From Candidatus Equimonas faecalis (GTDB lineage Bacteria > Bacteroidota > Bacteroidia > Bacteroidales > Bacteroidaceae): a DNA stretch of 64,000 nucleotides. Under the pieces are notes generated by a model. The model had not been told where the DNA came from, searched no databases, and saw only the letters and a list, made by a program, of their open reading frames with translations. The position numbers were made by a program, and so were the translations under genes. The DNA lies in NCBI GenBank assembly GCA_018066245.1, contig JAGHRT010000010.1, positions 1 through 64,000 of the forward strand, read 5' to 3'. Positions 18,255 through 28,060 of the stretch are shown here, one piece after another (position 1 is the stretch's first letter; the number at the start of each line of letters is the position of its first letter).

Positions 18255-18263
18255 GCAAATATA
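18255..18263 (-). promoter_or_regulatory. Putative -7 element of the gcv operon
   Basis: On the minus strand TATATTTGC, matching TAnnTTTGC, about 60 nt upstream of gcvT. A TTTG (18276-18279) is present but too close (12 nt), so the -33 element is weak. Confidence 0.5.
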
Positions 18264-18363
18264 CTAATAATTTTTCAAATGCAAGGCTTCTGACCGCTAT
18301 TTTTAGACTTCCGTGTGCTATTTCGGCAAATAATCGCTCGAAATGCTCCGATGAGCCGTCTTT

Positions 18364-18460
18364 GTCCGCCGATAGTTTGTCCTATCCTATAGGACAGTTT
18401 TTCCTACCGTATAGAGTAGTTCGCCCTGCCGTATAGAGTAGTTCGCCCTGCCGTATAGGC
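18364..18460. repeat. Mixed module cluster between gcvT and lplA
   Basis: One TCCGCCGATAG module, then TCCTATAGGACAG, then two near-identical CCGTATAGAGTAGTTCGCCC units and a partial third. Confidence 0.85.
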
Positions 18461-18480
18461 CATGCGCAAGGGGTGCTCCG

Positions 18481-19593
18481 CTACTGCTGCAGCAACTGCC
18501 GCAACTGTTCAGCAGTCAGGTTGCGAATCTCACGCTCGGGGTGATGAAGCTCCACGGCCTTACTGAGTGCGTCGGGCGTGAAGGGGATGCCGGCGAAGGC
18601 TCGGCTGAAGGCTTCGGAGGCTCGGCCTTCCAGTTCGAAATAGTCGCCCGTGAGCCGCACGCCGCGCACGATGGAGCCTTTCAAGTCGAAGTGGAGCTTC
18701 AACTCGCCCACGCCCTGGACGCGCCCGCCCAGCGACACGTCGGTGGCCGCGCTGCTGCCGTAGAGGAAGTCGGGGGTGCGGTACTCGCGCTCCATGCTTT
18801 CCACTTCGGCTATGTCGGCGGGCGTGAGGCTCACGCTGCGGTCGGTGAGCAGGGGTATCAGGCTGCTGCGCAGGCCTTCGGGGCCCAGGCTGATGTAGTC
18901 CTTGAGCAAGGCCACACGCGAGCGGACGCTCTTCACGCCCGCGCTCCGCAGCTTGCTCACATCGGGGTGGAGGGCTCCCTGCATCAGGCGCGGGTTGGTG
19001 TCGTAGAGCATGGTGCCGTGGGCTATATTACGGTCGGCCAGATGGTAGAAGGCGTTGCCGCACACCTTGCCGCCCGGGATTTGCGTGCCGTCGGGGAGTG
19101 TGAGCGGGTCGAGCACGATGTCGTTGCGCCCACTCACGGAGGTGGGGGCACCCAACTTGCGCAAGGCATCGCTCACGGCGTGGGCGTAGGCCTGGAAGGT
19201 GGTCTCCACGTCGCCGCCCGGCGTGATGAGCGAAAGCATCAGGTTGTCGGGGTCGGCAAACACGGCTCCGCCTCCGCTTTTCCGGCGGGTAACGTCGATT
19301 CCTTCGCGGCGGCAGAAATCCAGGTCCACTTCCTGATGGGCCACTTGGTTGCGGCCCATCACCACCGTAGCGGGCAGTCGCCACGTGAAGAAGTAGGCTT
19401 CGGGGCGGCCGTCGGCGGCGTATGCGGGGCAGTGCTGCGCCACATACTCCTCCACGGCCAGATAGAACGTGCAGGTGCGCCCTTCGCAGCCCTCCGGCAG
19501 AAGGACGTGGCATGCGGGGAAATAACCCAGCGCCCCCGCAGGCTTCGGCGCTTCGGCGGGGGCCGGTTTTGTGTTGTCGGTCATTGCGTTCAT
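18481..19593 (-). CDS. lplA: Lipoate-protein ligase A family protein
   Basis: A 370-residue protein with the biotin/lipoate ligase fold: FFTWRLPATVVMGRNQ, then RRKSGGGAVFADPDNLMLS, the lipoate-binding RRxSGGGxV signature, and a C-terminal accessory domain. It activates lipoate with ATP and attaches it to carrier lysines. It sits directly upstream of the gcv operon, whose GcvH is the obvious acceptor, yet only 80 nt downstream of infB, so it may be transcribed from the rimP-nusA-infB promoter. The first ~25 residues are Ala/Pro-rich and lack homology; Met4 is an alternative start. Confidence 0.9.
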   Translation of the reverse strand: MNAMTDNTKPAPAEAPKPAGALGYFPACHVLLPEGCEGRTCTFYLAVEEYVAQHCPAYAADGRPEAYFFTWRLPATVVMGRNQVAHQEVDLDFCRREGIDVTRRKSGGGAVFADPDNLMLSLITPGGDVETTFQAYAHAVSDALRKLGAPTSVSGRNDIVLDPLTLPDGTQIPGGKVCGNAFYHLADRNIAHGTMLYDTNPRLMQGALHPDVSKLRSAGVKSVRSRVALLKDYISLGPEGLRSSLIPLLTDRSVSLTPADIAEVESMEREYRTPDFLYGSSAATDVSLGGRVQGVGELKLHFDLKGSIVRGVRLTGDYFELEGRASEAFSRAFAGIPFTPDALSKAVELHHPEREIRNLTAEQLRQLLQQ

Positions 19594-19673
19594 AGGGGTT
19601 TGAAACCCGTGGCGGCTCCCCTTGGAAAGAGGAGCCGTCGGCGGGCATTGAGTATATAAATGTGCTTGGGTTC

Positions 19674-22652
19674 TTAGAGCTTCTGCTTGATTTCAATCTC
19701 GTGGAAGGTCTCAATGAGGTCGCCCTCCTTGATGTCGTTGCAGCCCTGTAGGGATATGCCGCACTCGAAGTTGGTGGACACTTCCTTCACGTCGTCCTTG
19801 AAGCGCTTCAGGGCGGCAATGCTGCCCGTAAACACGACTATGCCGTCGCGGATGAGGCGGGCTTTGTCCGAGCGGCTGACCTTGCCATCGACAACGTAGG
19901 CACCGGCCACCTGGCCCACCTTCGAGATGTTGTACACCTGGCGCACTTCCACGTTGGCCGTAACTTCTTCCTTCAGAATCGGCTTGAGCATTCCTTCCAT
20001 CGCCTCCTTCACATCCTCTATGGCATCATAGATGACACTGTACTGGCGAATCTCCACGCCTTCCTGCTCAGCAAGGCCGCGTGCCTGCTTGGAAGGACGC
20101 ACTTGGAAGCCCACGATGACGGCGTTCGCAGCCTTAGCCAGCGTTACGTCGTTCTCGCTGATTTGTCCCACACCCTTGTGGATAACCTTCACTTGGATAG
20201 TCTCCGTCGAAAGCTTGATGAACGAATCGGACAGTGCTTCCACTGAGCCGTCCACGTCGCCCTTGACGACGATGTTCAGCTCCTGGTAGTCGCCAAGCTG
20301 GAGTCGGCGTCCGATTTCGTCGAGTGTGAGCGTCTTCTGGGTGCGCAGGCTCTGCTCGCGGGCCAGCTGTTCGCGCTTGCCGGCAATTTCGCGGGCCTCC
20401 TGCTCCGTCTCCATGGAGTTGAGCTGGTCGCCTGCCTGCGGAGCCCCGTTCAGGCCCAAGATGGTGGCGGCCTGTGAGGGGCCGCACTCCTTCACGCGCT
20501 GGCCGCGCTCATTGAAGAGAGCCTTGACGCGGCCGTAGTTGGTGCCGGCCAGCACCACGTCGCCCTGGCGGAGCGTACCGTTGCTCACGAGTACCGTGGC
20601 CACATAGCCGCGCCCCTTGTCGAGCGACGACTCTATGATTGTGCCCACGGCTCGGCGGCTGGGGTTGGCCTTGAGCTCCAGCATGTCGGCTTCGAGCAGG
20701 ACTTTTTCCAACAGTTCGTACACGCCGGTGCCTTTCTTGGCCGCAATGTCCTGGCTCTGGTACTTGCCGCCCCACTCTTCCACGAGGTAGTTCATCGAGG
20801 CCAGCTCCGTTTTCACGGCATCGGGGTTTGCGCCGGGCTTGTCTATCTTATTGATGGCAAAAACGATGGGCACGTTGGCATTGGCGGCGTGGGCGATGGC
20901 CTCCTTGGTCTGGGGCTTCACGCCGTCGTCGGCCGCGATGATAATAATGGCGATGTCGGTAACCTGTGCGCCTCGGGCACGCATAGCGGTAAAGGCTTCG
21001 TGGCCCGGGGTGTCGAGGAAGGTGATGTGGCGCCCCGACTTAGACAGCGTTACGTTATAGGCTCCGATGTGCTGGGTTATGCCTCCGGCTTCACCGGCTA
21101 TGACGTTGGCGTTGCGTATCTGGTCGAGAAGTGATGTCTTGCCGTGGTCCACGTGGCCCATCACGGTAACTATGGGGGCGCGGTCTACCAAATCCTCGGG
21201 ATTGTCCTCCTCTTCGGCGATGGCTTCCTGTACGTCGGCGCTGACGAACTCGGTGGTAAATCCAAATTCCGAAGCGACGAGTTCAATGGTCTCAGCGTCC
21301 ATGCGCTGGTTGATACTGATCATGATGCCTACGCTGAAACAAGTGCTGATGACTTTGGTTACAGGGATGTTCATCATGGTGGCCAGTTCGTTGGCGGTTA
21401 CGAACTCCGTGAGCTTGAGCACCTTGCTTTCGGCCTGTTCGGCGATGAGTTCTTCCTCGCGGGCTTCGCGGGCTGCGTCGCGCTTGTCGCGGCGGTACTT
21501 GGCTCCCTTGTTGTTGCCCTTGGAGGTGAGGCGGGCGAGTGTCTCGCGCACCTGCTTGGCCACATCCTCGTCGCTGATTTCCTGACGGACGGCCTGCTGC
21601 GGCTGGTTCTTCTTTTTCTTGTTCTTGGAGCCGGCCTGCTGGTTGCCCTGGTTGCGCTGGTTGTTGCCGCCGCCTCCAGCCTGTGCGCCGGAGCCGGCCT
21701 GCTTCTGCTTGCCCACCTCGGCGTTGATGTCCACGCGGCTCTTGTCGATGCGCTGGCGCTTTTTCTTGGCGGCATCCTGCTGCTGGCCTTGCTGGGCACG
21801 CTCCTTGCGCTTCTCTTCCTTGGACTTGCGCTTGGGACGGGTGGAGTCGTTGATGGCGCTCAGGTCGATGGTGCCCAGCACCTTGGGACCGGTGAGCTCG
21901 GGCTGCGACTTGAGGCGCACGGTGCCGTCCTCGTTTGTCGTAAGGAGGGCTGCGGCCCGTTCTTCAACGGAGGCCTTGTGCTTTTTGGGGCGGGAGCCGT
22001 CGGCGGGAGCGGTTTCGGCCTTGGCGGCAGCAGGCTGCTGCCCACTGCCGGCGGGCTTGTCTGAACTGCCGGCGGGAGAGTTTTTACTATCGGCGGACTT
22101 GTCAGAACTATCGGCGGACTTCTTTTCACTATCGGCGGACTTGTTTTCACTCTCCTTAGAGGCCTGTTCGGCAGCCTTGCGGCGGGCTTCTTCCTCGGCC
22201 TTGCGCTGTGCCTCTTCTTCGGCCTTGCGGGCGGCTTCGGCCTGCCGGCGGGCTTCCTCTTCGGCCTTGCGCTGCTCGGCTTCGGCGGCCAGACGGGCCT
22301 CTTCGGCCTTGCGCTGCTCTGCTTCGCGGCGGGCGGCTTCTTCGGCGGCTTTGCGCTGGGCCTCTTCCTCGGCCTTGCGGGCAGCTTCGGCTTCGGCGGC
22401 CTTGCGGGCGGCTTCGGCGGCTTCAGCCTTGGCTTGCTGCTTTTCGGCGGTGCGGCCCCCGATGAGCTCGGCGGCTTCGGCCTTGGCCTCTTTGTCGCCC
22501 CTGAATTTCGCAGCTATGAGTTCGTAGCTCGCATCGTCAATCTTGGCATTTATATTGCTTTCCACCTCCACGCCGTTCTTGGCGAGGAAGTCCACTACGC
22601 GGTCAAGGCCGATGTTGAACTCCTTGATGACTTTATTTAATCGTATGCTCAT
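19674..22652 (-). CDS. infB: Translation initiation factor IF-2
   Basis: A 992-residue GTPase that brings initiator tRNA to the 30S subunit. The N-terminal IF2-N domain is followed by a long Ala/Glu/Lys-rich coiled region (about 55-170), a KSADS-type repeat linker (171-204), a second IF2-N-like segment (about 410-490), then the G domain with [13 protein letters not shown] near residue 500, [15 protein letters not shown] and NKIDKPGA, and domains II-IV. It is longer than the 890-residue E. coli protein because of the linker. Last gene of the rimP-nusA-infB set, 84 nt after nusA. Confidence 0.98.
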   Translation of the reverse strand: MSIRLNKVIKEFNIGLDRVVDFLAKNGVEVESNINAKIDDASYELIAAKFRGDKEAKAEAAELIGGRTAEKQQAKAEAAEAARKAAEAEAARKAEEEAQRKAAEEAARREAEQRKAEEARLAAEAEQRKAEEEARRQAEAARKAEEEAQRKAEEEARRKAAEQASKESENKSADSEKKSADSSDKSADSKNSPAGSSDKPAGSGQQPAAAKAETAPADGSRPKKHKASVEERAAALLTTNEDGTVRLKSQPELTGPKVLGTIDLSAINDSTRPKRKSKEEKRKERAQQGQQQDAAKKKRQRIDKSRVDINAEVGKQKQAGSGAQAGGGGNNQRNQGNQQAGSKNKKKKNQPQQAVRQEISDEDVAKQVRETLARLTSKGNNKGAKYRRDKRDAAREAREEELIAEQAESKVLKLTEFVTANELATMMNIPVTKVISTCFSVGIMISINQRMDAETIELVASEFGFTTEFVSADVQEAIAEEEDNPEDLVDRAPIVTVMGHVDHGKTSLLDQIRNANVIAGEAGGITQHIGAYNVTLSKSGRHITFLDTPGHEAFTAMRARGAQVTDIAIIIIAADDGVKPQTKEAIAHAANANVPIVFAINKIDKPGANPDAVKTELASMNYLVEEWGGKYQSQDIAAKKGTGVYELLEKVLLEADMLELKANPSRRAVGTIIESSLDKGRGYVATVLVSNGTLRQGDVVLAGTNYGRVKALFNERGQRVKECGPSQAATILGLNGAPQAGDQLNSMETEQEAREIAGKREQLAREQSLRTQKTLTLDEIGRRLQLGDYQELNIVVKGDVDGSVEALSDSFIKLSTETIQVKVIHKGVGQISENDVTLAKAANAVIVGFQVRPSKQARGLAEQEGVEIRQYSVIYDAIEDVKEAMEGMLKPILKEEVTANVEVRQVYNISKVGQVAGAYVVDGKVSRSDKARLIRDGIVVFTGSIAALKRFKDDVKEVSTNFECGISLQGCNDIKEGDLIETFHEIEIKQKL
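22047..22153. repeat. In-frame interspersed-repeat modules inside infB
   Basis: Three exact ACTATCGGCGGACTT modules and two variants (CTGCCGGCGGG) separated by 6-9 nt spacers. Read on the minus strand they encode the repeated KSADS/KSPAGS linker, residues 171-204 of IF-2. The core is identical to the intergenic modules elsewhere in the window. Confidence 0.85.
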
Positions 22653-22736
22653 GCAAATTTTCGGTTAAAGGGTTAATAATTAAGTGAGGGGATAATATGT
22701 TGTACGCGCGGCCTTGTGGCCTGCGGTGCTTAATTA

Positions 22737-24095
22737 TTAACTCTCGGCCTGCTCTTCGGGAGCGGCTTCTTCGGCGGGGGCTTCAGGCTCGGCTGCGGGG
22801 GCTTCAGGCTCGGCTGCGGGGGCTTCCTCTTCGTCGTCTTCAAATTCGCTGCGGAGCACGGCGAGGAAGTTGTCCACGGTGGACTCTTCGAGGTCGGCCT
22901 TTTCGATGAGCGTCTCGCGGGGGGCGGCCAGCACCTCGCGTGCGGTTTCGTAGCCCAGGGCCTTGACTGCGTCGATGACCCACTGGTCCACTTCGTCGTT
23001 GAACTCGTCGAGGTAGATGTCGTCTATATCGTCCACGCCCTGCGGCATATCGCGGAACACGTCTATCGTACAGCCCGTGAGCATGGAGGCCAGCTTGATG
23101 TTCAAGCCTCCCTTGCCTATGGCCATGCTGACCTGCTCGGGTTCGAGGAACACCTGCACGCGGTTTTCCTCCTCGCTGTATTCGAGGCGCAGGATGCGGG
23201 CCGGTGCCAAGGCACGCTCAATGAAGATTTCGCGGTTGGCGGAATAGCGCATCACGTCTATGCTCTCGTTGTGAAGTTCCTTCACGATGCCGTGTATTCG
23301 GCTGCCCTTGATGCCCACGCAGGCACCGACGGGGTCGATGCGGTCGTCGAAGCTTTCCACGGCCAGCTTGGCTCTTTCGCCCGGAATGCGGGCAATGCCT
23401 TGCAGCCTTATGATACCGTCGGCTATCTCAGGGATTTCCTGTTCCAGCAGGCGACGGAGGAAAAGGTTGCTTGTTCTGGAGAGATATATCTTAGGGTTGC
23501 CGTTGCTGTTGTCCACGTGGTCGATGACGGCGCGTATGGTGTCGCCTTTGTGGAAGTAGTCGCGGGGAATCTGCTGGTTTTTGGGGAGGAGCATCTCGGT
23601 ACCGTCGTCGTCGATGAGGAGGGTTTCGTTTTTCCAAGTCTGATAGACCTCAGCGGTAACCAGCTCTCCCTCGCGCTCTTTGTACTGATTGTAGAGCGCA
23701 TCGTGCTCCAGCTCGAGAATCTTGCTGGACAAGGTCTGACGGAGGGTGAGGATGGCGCGACGACCGAACTTCGCGAACTCAATCTTCTCGGTGAAGTCTT
23801 CACCCACCTCGTAGTCGTCGTCCACGGCCTGCACCACGGAGAGAGCAATCTGCTTGTTCTCGTTCTTAACGTCGCCGTCGGCCACCACTTCGCGGGTGCG
23901 GTAGATTTCACAGTCGCCCTTGTCAGGATTAACGACGACATCGAAGTTCTCGTCGGTGCCAAAGAATTTAGCAATTACGTTGCGGAAGCTCTCTTCCAGC
24001 ACGCCCTGAAGCGTGGCGCGGTCAATGTTTTTCGTCTCCTTAAATTCGGAGAACGTCTCCAGCATAGTAGCTGTTTCTGTCTTTTTCTTAGGCAT
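22737..24095 (-). CDS. nusA: Transcription termination/antitermination protein NusA
   Basis: A 452-residue RNA polymerase-binding factor. An N-terminal NusA domain, an S1 domain, and two KH domains (VGACVGIKGSRIHGIVKEL, then AIGKGGLNIKLASML) are visible. The C-terminus is an acidic Ala/Glu/Pro tail of about 35 residues with a repeated AAEPEAP unit. Met11 (MLETFSEFKE) is an alternative start. It begins 23 nt after rimP, in the standard order. Confidence 0.97.
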   Translation of the reverse strand: MPKKKTETATMLETFSEFKETKNIDRATLQGVLEESFRNVIAKFFGTDENFDVVVNPDKGDCEIYRTREVVADGDVKNENKQIALSVVQAVDDDYEVGEDFTEKIEFAKFGRRAILTLRQTLSSKILELEHDALYNQYKEREGELVTAEVYQTWKNETLLIDDDGTEMLLPKNQQIPRDYFHKGDTIRAVIDHVDNSNGNPKIYLSRTSNLFLRRLLEQEIPEIADGIIRLQGIARIPGERAKLAVESFDDRIDPVGACVGIKGSRIHGIVKELHNESIDVMRYSANREIFIERALAPARILRLEYSEEENRVQVFLEPEQVSMAIGKGGLNIKLASMLTGCTIDVFRDMPQGVDDIDDIYLDEFNDEVDQWVIDAVKALGYETAREVLAAPRETLIEKADLEESTVDNFLAVLRSEFEDDEEEAPAAEPEAPAAEPEAPAEEAAPEEQAES

Positions 24096-24118
24096 ATCTG
24101 TCGTACTTTCTGATTTTC

Positions 24119-24586
24119 TTATTTGAAGTCGAGATGATATTTTGTCCAGGCCACGTCGTCGAAGCGCAGGGCGTGTGGCACGTCCTCCAGATGGGGGCGC
24201 TTTTCGCCCTCGGCCTTGATTTTTTCCTGGACGACAAGGGTGAAGCCCTCGGCGGTTACGTCGGCGAGGGTGCCGCAGAGCTTGTGCCCGTCCTTGAGTT
24301 GCACATCGACCTGGTGGCCCTGATGTATTTCGTACTGGCGGAGCACCTTGAAGGGCTGGCCCAGCCCGGCGCTGCCCACTTCCAGTTCGAAGTCGTCGGC
24401 TTCGCGGTCGAGCGCGTCCTCTATGAAGCGCGAGAGGGCTACGCAGTCGTCAATCCACACGCCGTCCTGGTGGTCAATCTCCACGAGGATGCGGTTGTCG
24501 GTCGTTACGCTCACGTCGCACAGGAAGTAGTCGCGGCCCTGGAGCCACTGCGCGGCAAGTTCTTTCACTTTGGATTGTTCAATCAT
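24119..24586 (-). CDS. rimP: Ribosome maturation factor RimP
   Basis: A 155-residue RimP/YhbC protein needed for 30S assembly. Family features include VEIDHQDGVWIDDCVALSR and the FELEVGSAGLGQPFKVLRQY strand pair near the middle, followed by a C-terminal Sm-like half. First gene of the rimP-nusA-infB operon, with a strong promoter about 80 nt upstream. Confidence 0.95.
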   Translation of the reverse strand: MIEQSKVKELAAQWLQGRDYFLCDVSVTTDNRILVEIDHQDGVWIDDCVALSRFIEDALDREADDFELEVGSAGLGQPFKVLRQYEIHQGHQVDVQLKDGHKLCGTLADVTAEGFTLVVQEKIKAEGEKRPHLEDVPHALRFDDVAWTKYHLDFK

Positions 24587-24667
24587 TCGGCTGTTTGTTT
24601 TGAGGTTGCGGTGCCCAAACGAAGAGTGAGAGCGGCTCGCTGTGGAGCGCCCTCACTCTGGACGTGT

Positions 24668-24700
24668 GCAAAGGTACGAAGATTTCGGCGTACCGCCAAA
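24668..24700 (-). promoter_or_regulatory. Promoter of the rimP-nusA-infB operon
   Basis: On the minus strand TTTG (24697-24700), a 20-nt spacer, then TACCTTTGC (24668-24676): a perfect match to the Bacteroidetes housekeeping promoter. Leader of about 75 nt before rimP. Confidence 0.75.
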
Positions 24701-24796
24701 CTTTTTTTCACTTTTTTTAGGGATAGTCCGTTTTTTCGTAGCCACGGCACTCCTTATTTATAATAAGAGAGCGCACTGTCCTATGCGGCAGCGACC

Positions 24797-24923
24797 ACTG
24801 TCGGCGGACCCGTGTTTCCTATCCTATAGGATAATTTTTCCTGTCGTATAGAGTAGTTTCGACTGCCGTATAGAGTAGTTTCGACTGCCGTATAGAGTAG
24901 TTTTGACTGTCGTATAGGGCAGT
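24797..24923. repeat. Mixed module cluster between rimP and dacB
   Basis: One TGTCGGCGGAC module, a TCCTATAGGATAA palindrome, then three 23-nt tandem units (CGTATAGAGTAGTTTCGACTG type) and a partial fourth. The 357-nt gap 24587-24943 holds only the rimP promoter and this cluster; no further gene or RNA was recognised. Confidence 0.9.
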
Positions 24924-24943
24924 GGCGAGGGGGCCGCAGGGAG

Positions 24944-26233
24944 TCAGAGGGGGGCCGTGAGCTGTTCTTCCGACTCGTCGGGCAGGGGCAAGGGGTCCTG
25001 GGCCGGGTCGGGGAGGTCGGCGGCAGGCGTGCAGACAAGGGGCCGGCACAGGGCCTGGCATACGGCGTCCTGGAACCTGTGGGCTTCGCCCGAAGAACTG
25101 ATGCCCTGATTCATAATGGCAAAGGCCAGCATGTGGCCGTTGGCCGCCAAAGCGTAGCCGGCCAGCGTAGAGACGCCCGTCAGCGTGCCTGTCTTGGCCA
25201 TCACGTTCCGGCAGGCAGGGCCGCCCGTCATACGCTTGGACAGCGTGCCGTCGTAGCCGGCCAGCGGCAGGGCGGGCTGCAGGTGGCGGTAGAGCGGGGG
25301 CGTGCGGTAGGCGTGGCGGAGCAGGGCCACGAGGCTGGCCGGCGTGGTGTAGTTGTAGAGCGACAGGCCGGAGCCGTCGGCCACCTCGTTGCCCTCCATG
25401 TCCACTCCTGCCGACCGCAGTACGGAGAGCATACGCTGCGCCACCTTCTGGCGCGAGGGCCCCATCTGGTAGAACAGGCTTTCGGCATACTGGTTGTCGC
25501 TACGCTTCATCATGCGTTGCAGTATGCGGTCGATGGACACGCGTGTCTGGCTGAGCGTGTGGCCCTTCACAGGGCTGAGGCTCTCCCGCACCTGCCCCGC
25601 CAGCACTATGCCTGCGGCGGCCAGCGCGTCGGTGAAGGCGCGTGCAAAGTCGTCGCGGCCCTGATAGGTGAGGGGCGTGAGGGGGCGGTCGTCGTCGTCC
25701 CAGCACCATCCCCATCCCAGCCGCAGGCCGTCCTTCATGCTGAGGTCGAGGATGAGGTCGCCGTCCAGGGTGTCGGCTCCCAGCCCGCGCACGGCGCTGA
25801 CGAAGGTTTGCAGGTCCTGCCGCCCGAACTGCGGGTCCATGCCGCCGCGCACGGCGAGCGACCCGTGCCAATGGTTGGCAGGGGGCGGCGCTGAGGCGAG
25901 CGTGTCGGCACGCAGGGTGTCGGCGGGCAGGGCGAGGAGGGTGGTGGTGTACTGATAGTCGCCGCCCAGCAGGGACAGGGCGCACACGGCGGTGAAGAGC
26001 TTCTGCGTGGAGGCGGGCCGCAGGTGCTGGCGGGAGCCGCAGGCATACACGGCGGTGTCGGCGGTGAGGTCGTACACGCTGAGGCCGAGCTGCGACCGCT
26101 CCAGAAACTGCGCATAGCCGTTCCTGACGCTGTCTATCCGGCGGCCTATCTCAAGGGTCAGGCTGTCGGTCCTCACGGCTCCTGCCGCGAGGCTCCCTGC
26201 CAGCAGGATGAGGAGCAGTAGTGTGCGTCTCAT
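24944..26233 (-). CDS. dacB: D-alanyl-D-alanine carboxypeptidase/endopeptidase (PBP4 family)
   Basis: A 429-residue class C penicillin-binding protein that trims or cross-link-cleaves peptidoglycan in the periplasm. It has a signal peptide (MRRTLLLLILLAGSLAAGA), the SxxK motif ASTQK at 75-78, SDN near residue 244 and KTG near 346. The region between SxxK and SDN is the usual PBP4 insertion, shorter than in E. coli. Flanked on both sides by repeat clusters, so probably a single-gene transcript. Confidence 0.92.
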   Translation of the reverse strand: MRRTLLLLILLAGSLAAGAVRTDSLTLEIGRRIDSVRNGYAQFLERSQLGLSVYDLTADTAVYACGSRQHLRPASTQKLFTAVCALSLLGGDYQYTTTLLALPADTLRADTLASAPPPANHWHGSLAVRGGMDPQFGRQDLQTFVSAVRGLGADTLDGDLILDLSMKDGLRLGWGWCWDDDDRPLTPLTYQGRDDFARAFTDALAAAGIVLAGQVRESLSPVKGHTLSQTRVSIDRILQRMMKRSDNQYAESLFYQMGPSRQKVAQRMLSVLRSAGVDMEGNEVADGSGLSLYNYTTPASLVALLRHAYRTPPLYRHLQPALPLAGYDGTLSKRMTGGPACRNVMAKTGTLTGVSTLAGYALAANGHMLAFAIMNQGISSSGEAHRFQDAVCQALCRPLVCTPAADLPDPAQDPLPLPDESEEQLTAPL

Positions 26234-26240
26234 GTTTCGT

Positions 26241-26347
26241 AGCCTATAGGATGGTTTTTCCTGTCGTATAGAGTAGTTTTGACTGTCGTATAGAGTAGTT
26301 TTGACTGTCGTATAGGGTAGTTTCGACTGTCGTATAGGGTAGTTTCA
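26241..26347. repeat. Tandem CGTATAG-type modules upstream of dacB
   Basis: A CCTATAGGA palindrome followed by four tandem ~23-nt units of TGTCGTATAGAGTAGTTTTGAC type with small changes. No TCGGCGGA module here. Confidence 0.9.
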
Positions 26348-26388
26348 ACGATGCTATGGTTCTGATTTCAGGGAAGGCCGGACAGGTG

Positions 26389-27348
26389 TCACTGGGCCTC
26401 CCTGTAGCGGTTCTCGTCCTTATCCTGGAGCATGGAGAGGTAGGACTGGTAGCGGCTCTGGGCGATGCGGCCCTCACTGAGGGCGGCCCTCACGGCACAA
26501 CCCGGCTCCCGGGTGTGCGTGCAGTCGGAGAAGCGGCACTCCTGCCCCGTCCGGAAAATCTCGCGGAAGTAGTGGCCCAGCTCCTCCCGCTCCATGTCGA
26601 ACGTACCGAAGCCCTTGATGCCCGGCACGTCGATGAGCGCACCGCCCCCGGGCAGGTCGTAGAGCGCGGAGTAGGTGGTGGTGTGCTGTCCCGTGCCGTG
26701 CGCCTCGCTTATGGCGGCGGTACGTGCCTCTGCTCCGGGGACAAGGGCGTTCAGCAGGGTACTTTTTCCCACGCCGCTATGGCCTGCCAGCAACGTGGTG
26801 CGGCCCTGCAGCACCTCTTTTATAACGGCGCGTGCGCGAGTGTCGGGACGGTCGCCGCCCAGCCGCCGTGCCGACAGCCTGAGGCAGCGGTAGTCCAAGC
26901 TCTCGTAGAGCCCTTGCAGGCGGTCGGCGGCCTCGCGCTCGCCAGCGGTGAGCAGGTCGTCCTCCTTATTGAGGACAATCACCACGGGTATGCGGTAAGC
27001 CTCGGCTGAGGCAAGGAAGCGGTCGATGAACGTCGGGGTGGTCTCCGGCCTCGCCACGGTGGCGAGGAGCAGGGCCTGATCCACGTTGGCGGCCAGTATA
27101 TGGCTCTGCTTCGAGAGGTTGGACGCTCGTCGGATGACGTAGTTAGTGCGTTCGTCTATCTCGGTGATGAAGGCCACTCCGTCGGGGCCGGGCCGGCCTA
27201 TCGTTACGCCGTCGCCCACGGCCACGGGGTTGGTGGTGCGCAACCCACGGAGGCGGAAGTTTCCCTTTACCTTGCAGGGCACCAGCCCGCCTTCGTCGGT
27301 GCGCACGTCATACCATGAGCCCGTGCTGCGTACTACTCGTCCGTGCAT
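26389..27348 (-). CDS. rsgA: Ribosome small-subunit-dependent GTPase A
   Basis: A 319-residue circularly permuted GTPase for late 30S maturation. The order is an N-terminal OB fold, then the G4 motif (VLNKEDDL) before the P-loop GHSGVGKSTLLNAL near residues 188-196, and a C-terminal zinc motif CRFSDCTHTREPGC. It starts 6 nt after frr, so the two translation genes form an operon. Confidence 0.96.
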   Translation of the reverse strand: MHGRVVRSTGSWYDVRTDEGGLVPCKVKGNFRLRGLRTTNPVAVGDGVTIGRPGPDGVAFITEIDERTNYVIRRASNLSKQSHILAANVDQALLLATVARPETTPTFIDRFLASAEAYRIPVVIVLNKEDDLLTAGEREAADRLQGLYESLDYRCLRLSARRLGGDRPDTRARAVIKEVLQGRTTLLAGHSGVGKSTLLNALVPGAEARTAAISEAHGTGQHTTTYSALYDLPGGGALIDVPGIKGFGTFDMEREELGHYFREIFRTGQECRFSDCTHTREPGCAVRAALSEGRIAQSRYQSYLSMLQDKDENRYREAQ

Positions 27349-27354
27349 GTCGGC

Positions 27355-27915
27355 CTACACGGTCATGATTTCCTTGGCTTTGGCGGCGAGGAGCTCCTCC
27401 ACTTTTTTCACCTGGCGGTCGTGTATTTTCTGGAGGTCGGCTTCTGCGTCTTTCTCAAGGTCTTCGGAGAGGCCCTCCTTGACTGCTTTCTTCAAGCGGT
27501 CGATTCCGTCGCGGCGGGCGTTGCGTATGCTGACCTTGGCCTCCTCCCCTTCTTTGTTGCACTGCTTTGTGAGGTCACGGCGGCGCTCTTCGGTGAGCGG
27601 GGGTATGGCCAGGCGGATGACCTCGCCGTTCGACTCGGGCATAATGCCTACGCTGCTGTCGATAATCGCCTTTTCAATGGGACGGAACATACTTTTGTCC
27701 CACGGCTTGATTGCGATAGTGCGTGCGTCCGGCGTAGTGATGGCGCTTACTTGATTGAGGGGAACCATTGAGCCATAGGAATTGACGCGCACCTCGTCGA
27801 GTATGTGCACGTTGGCCTTGCCTGCGCGGATGTGTCCCAGGGTTTCTTCGAGGTGCATCACGCTCAGTTCCATCTTCTCCTCGCATTCTGCGAGCAATTG
27901 CTTAGGGTCTGTCAT
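27355..27915 (-). CDS. frr: Ribosome recycling factor
   Basis: A 186-residue protein that, with EF-G, splits post-termination ribosomes. VRVNSYGSMVPLNQVSAI and RIAIKPWDKSM-like segments and the C-terminal helical bundle (RNARRDGIDRLKK) are family hallmarks, and the length is exact. First gene of the frr-rsgA pair. Confidence 0.97.
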   Translation of the reverse strand: MTDPKQLLAECEEKMELSVMHLEETLGHIRAGKANVHILDEVRVNSYGSMVPLNQVSAITTPDARTIAIKPWDKSMFRPIEKAIIDSSVGIMPESNGEVIRLAIPPLTEERRRDLTKQCNKEGEEAKVSIRNARRDGIDRLKKAVKEGLSEDLEKDAEADLQKIHDRQVKKVEELLAAKAKEIMTV

Positions 27916-27984
27916 TGTTCTTTAGTTATAGGGGTTAATTGTGTGCGGAGGGGGCGTTGCGGAGCAGGACTTCGCTTTGTCGGC

Positions 27985-27993
27985 GCAAAGTTA
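27985..27993 (-). promoter_or_regulatory. Putative -7 element of frr-rsgA
   Basis: On the minus strand TAACTTTGC, about 70 nt upstream of frr. No TTTG at the expected -33 distance. Confidence 0.45.
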
Positions 27994-28037
27994 GTAAGAT
28001 TTTTCGGTATGAGGGCTACTCTTTGCGCTTTTTTTGC

Positions 28038-28046
28038 TAATTTTGC
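28038..28046 (+). promoter_or_regulatory. Putative -7 element of priA
   Basis: TAATTTTGC ends 14 nt before the priA ATG; the leader would be very short. The -33 element is poor (CTTTG only 12 nt upstream). Confidence 0.4.
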
Positions 28047-28060
28047 GGGGATTTTAGTTT

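Noticed and set aside
18197-18480. Glycine riboswitch upstream of gcvT
   Set aside because: No recognisable aptamer helices; the gap is occupied by a -7 element and repeat modules.
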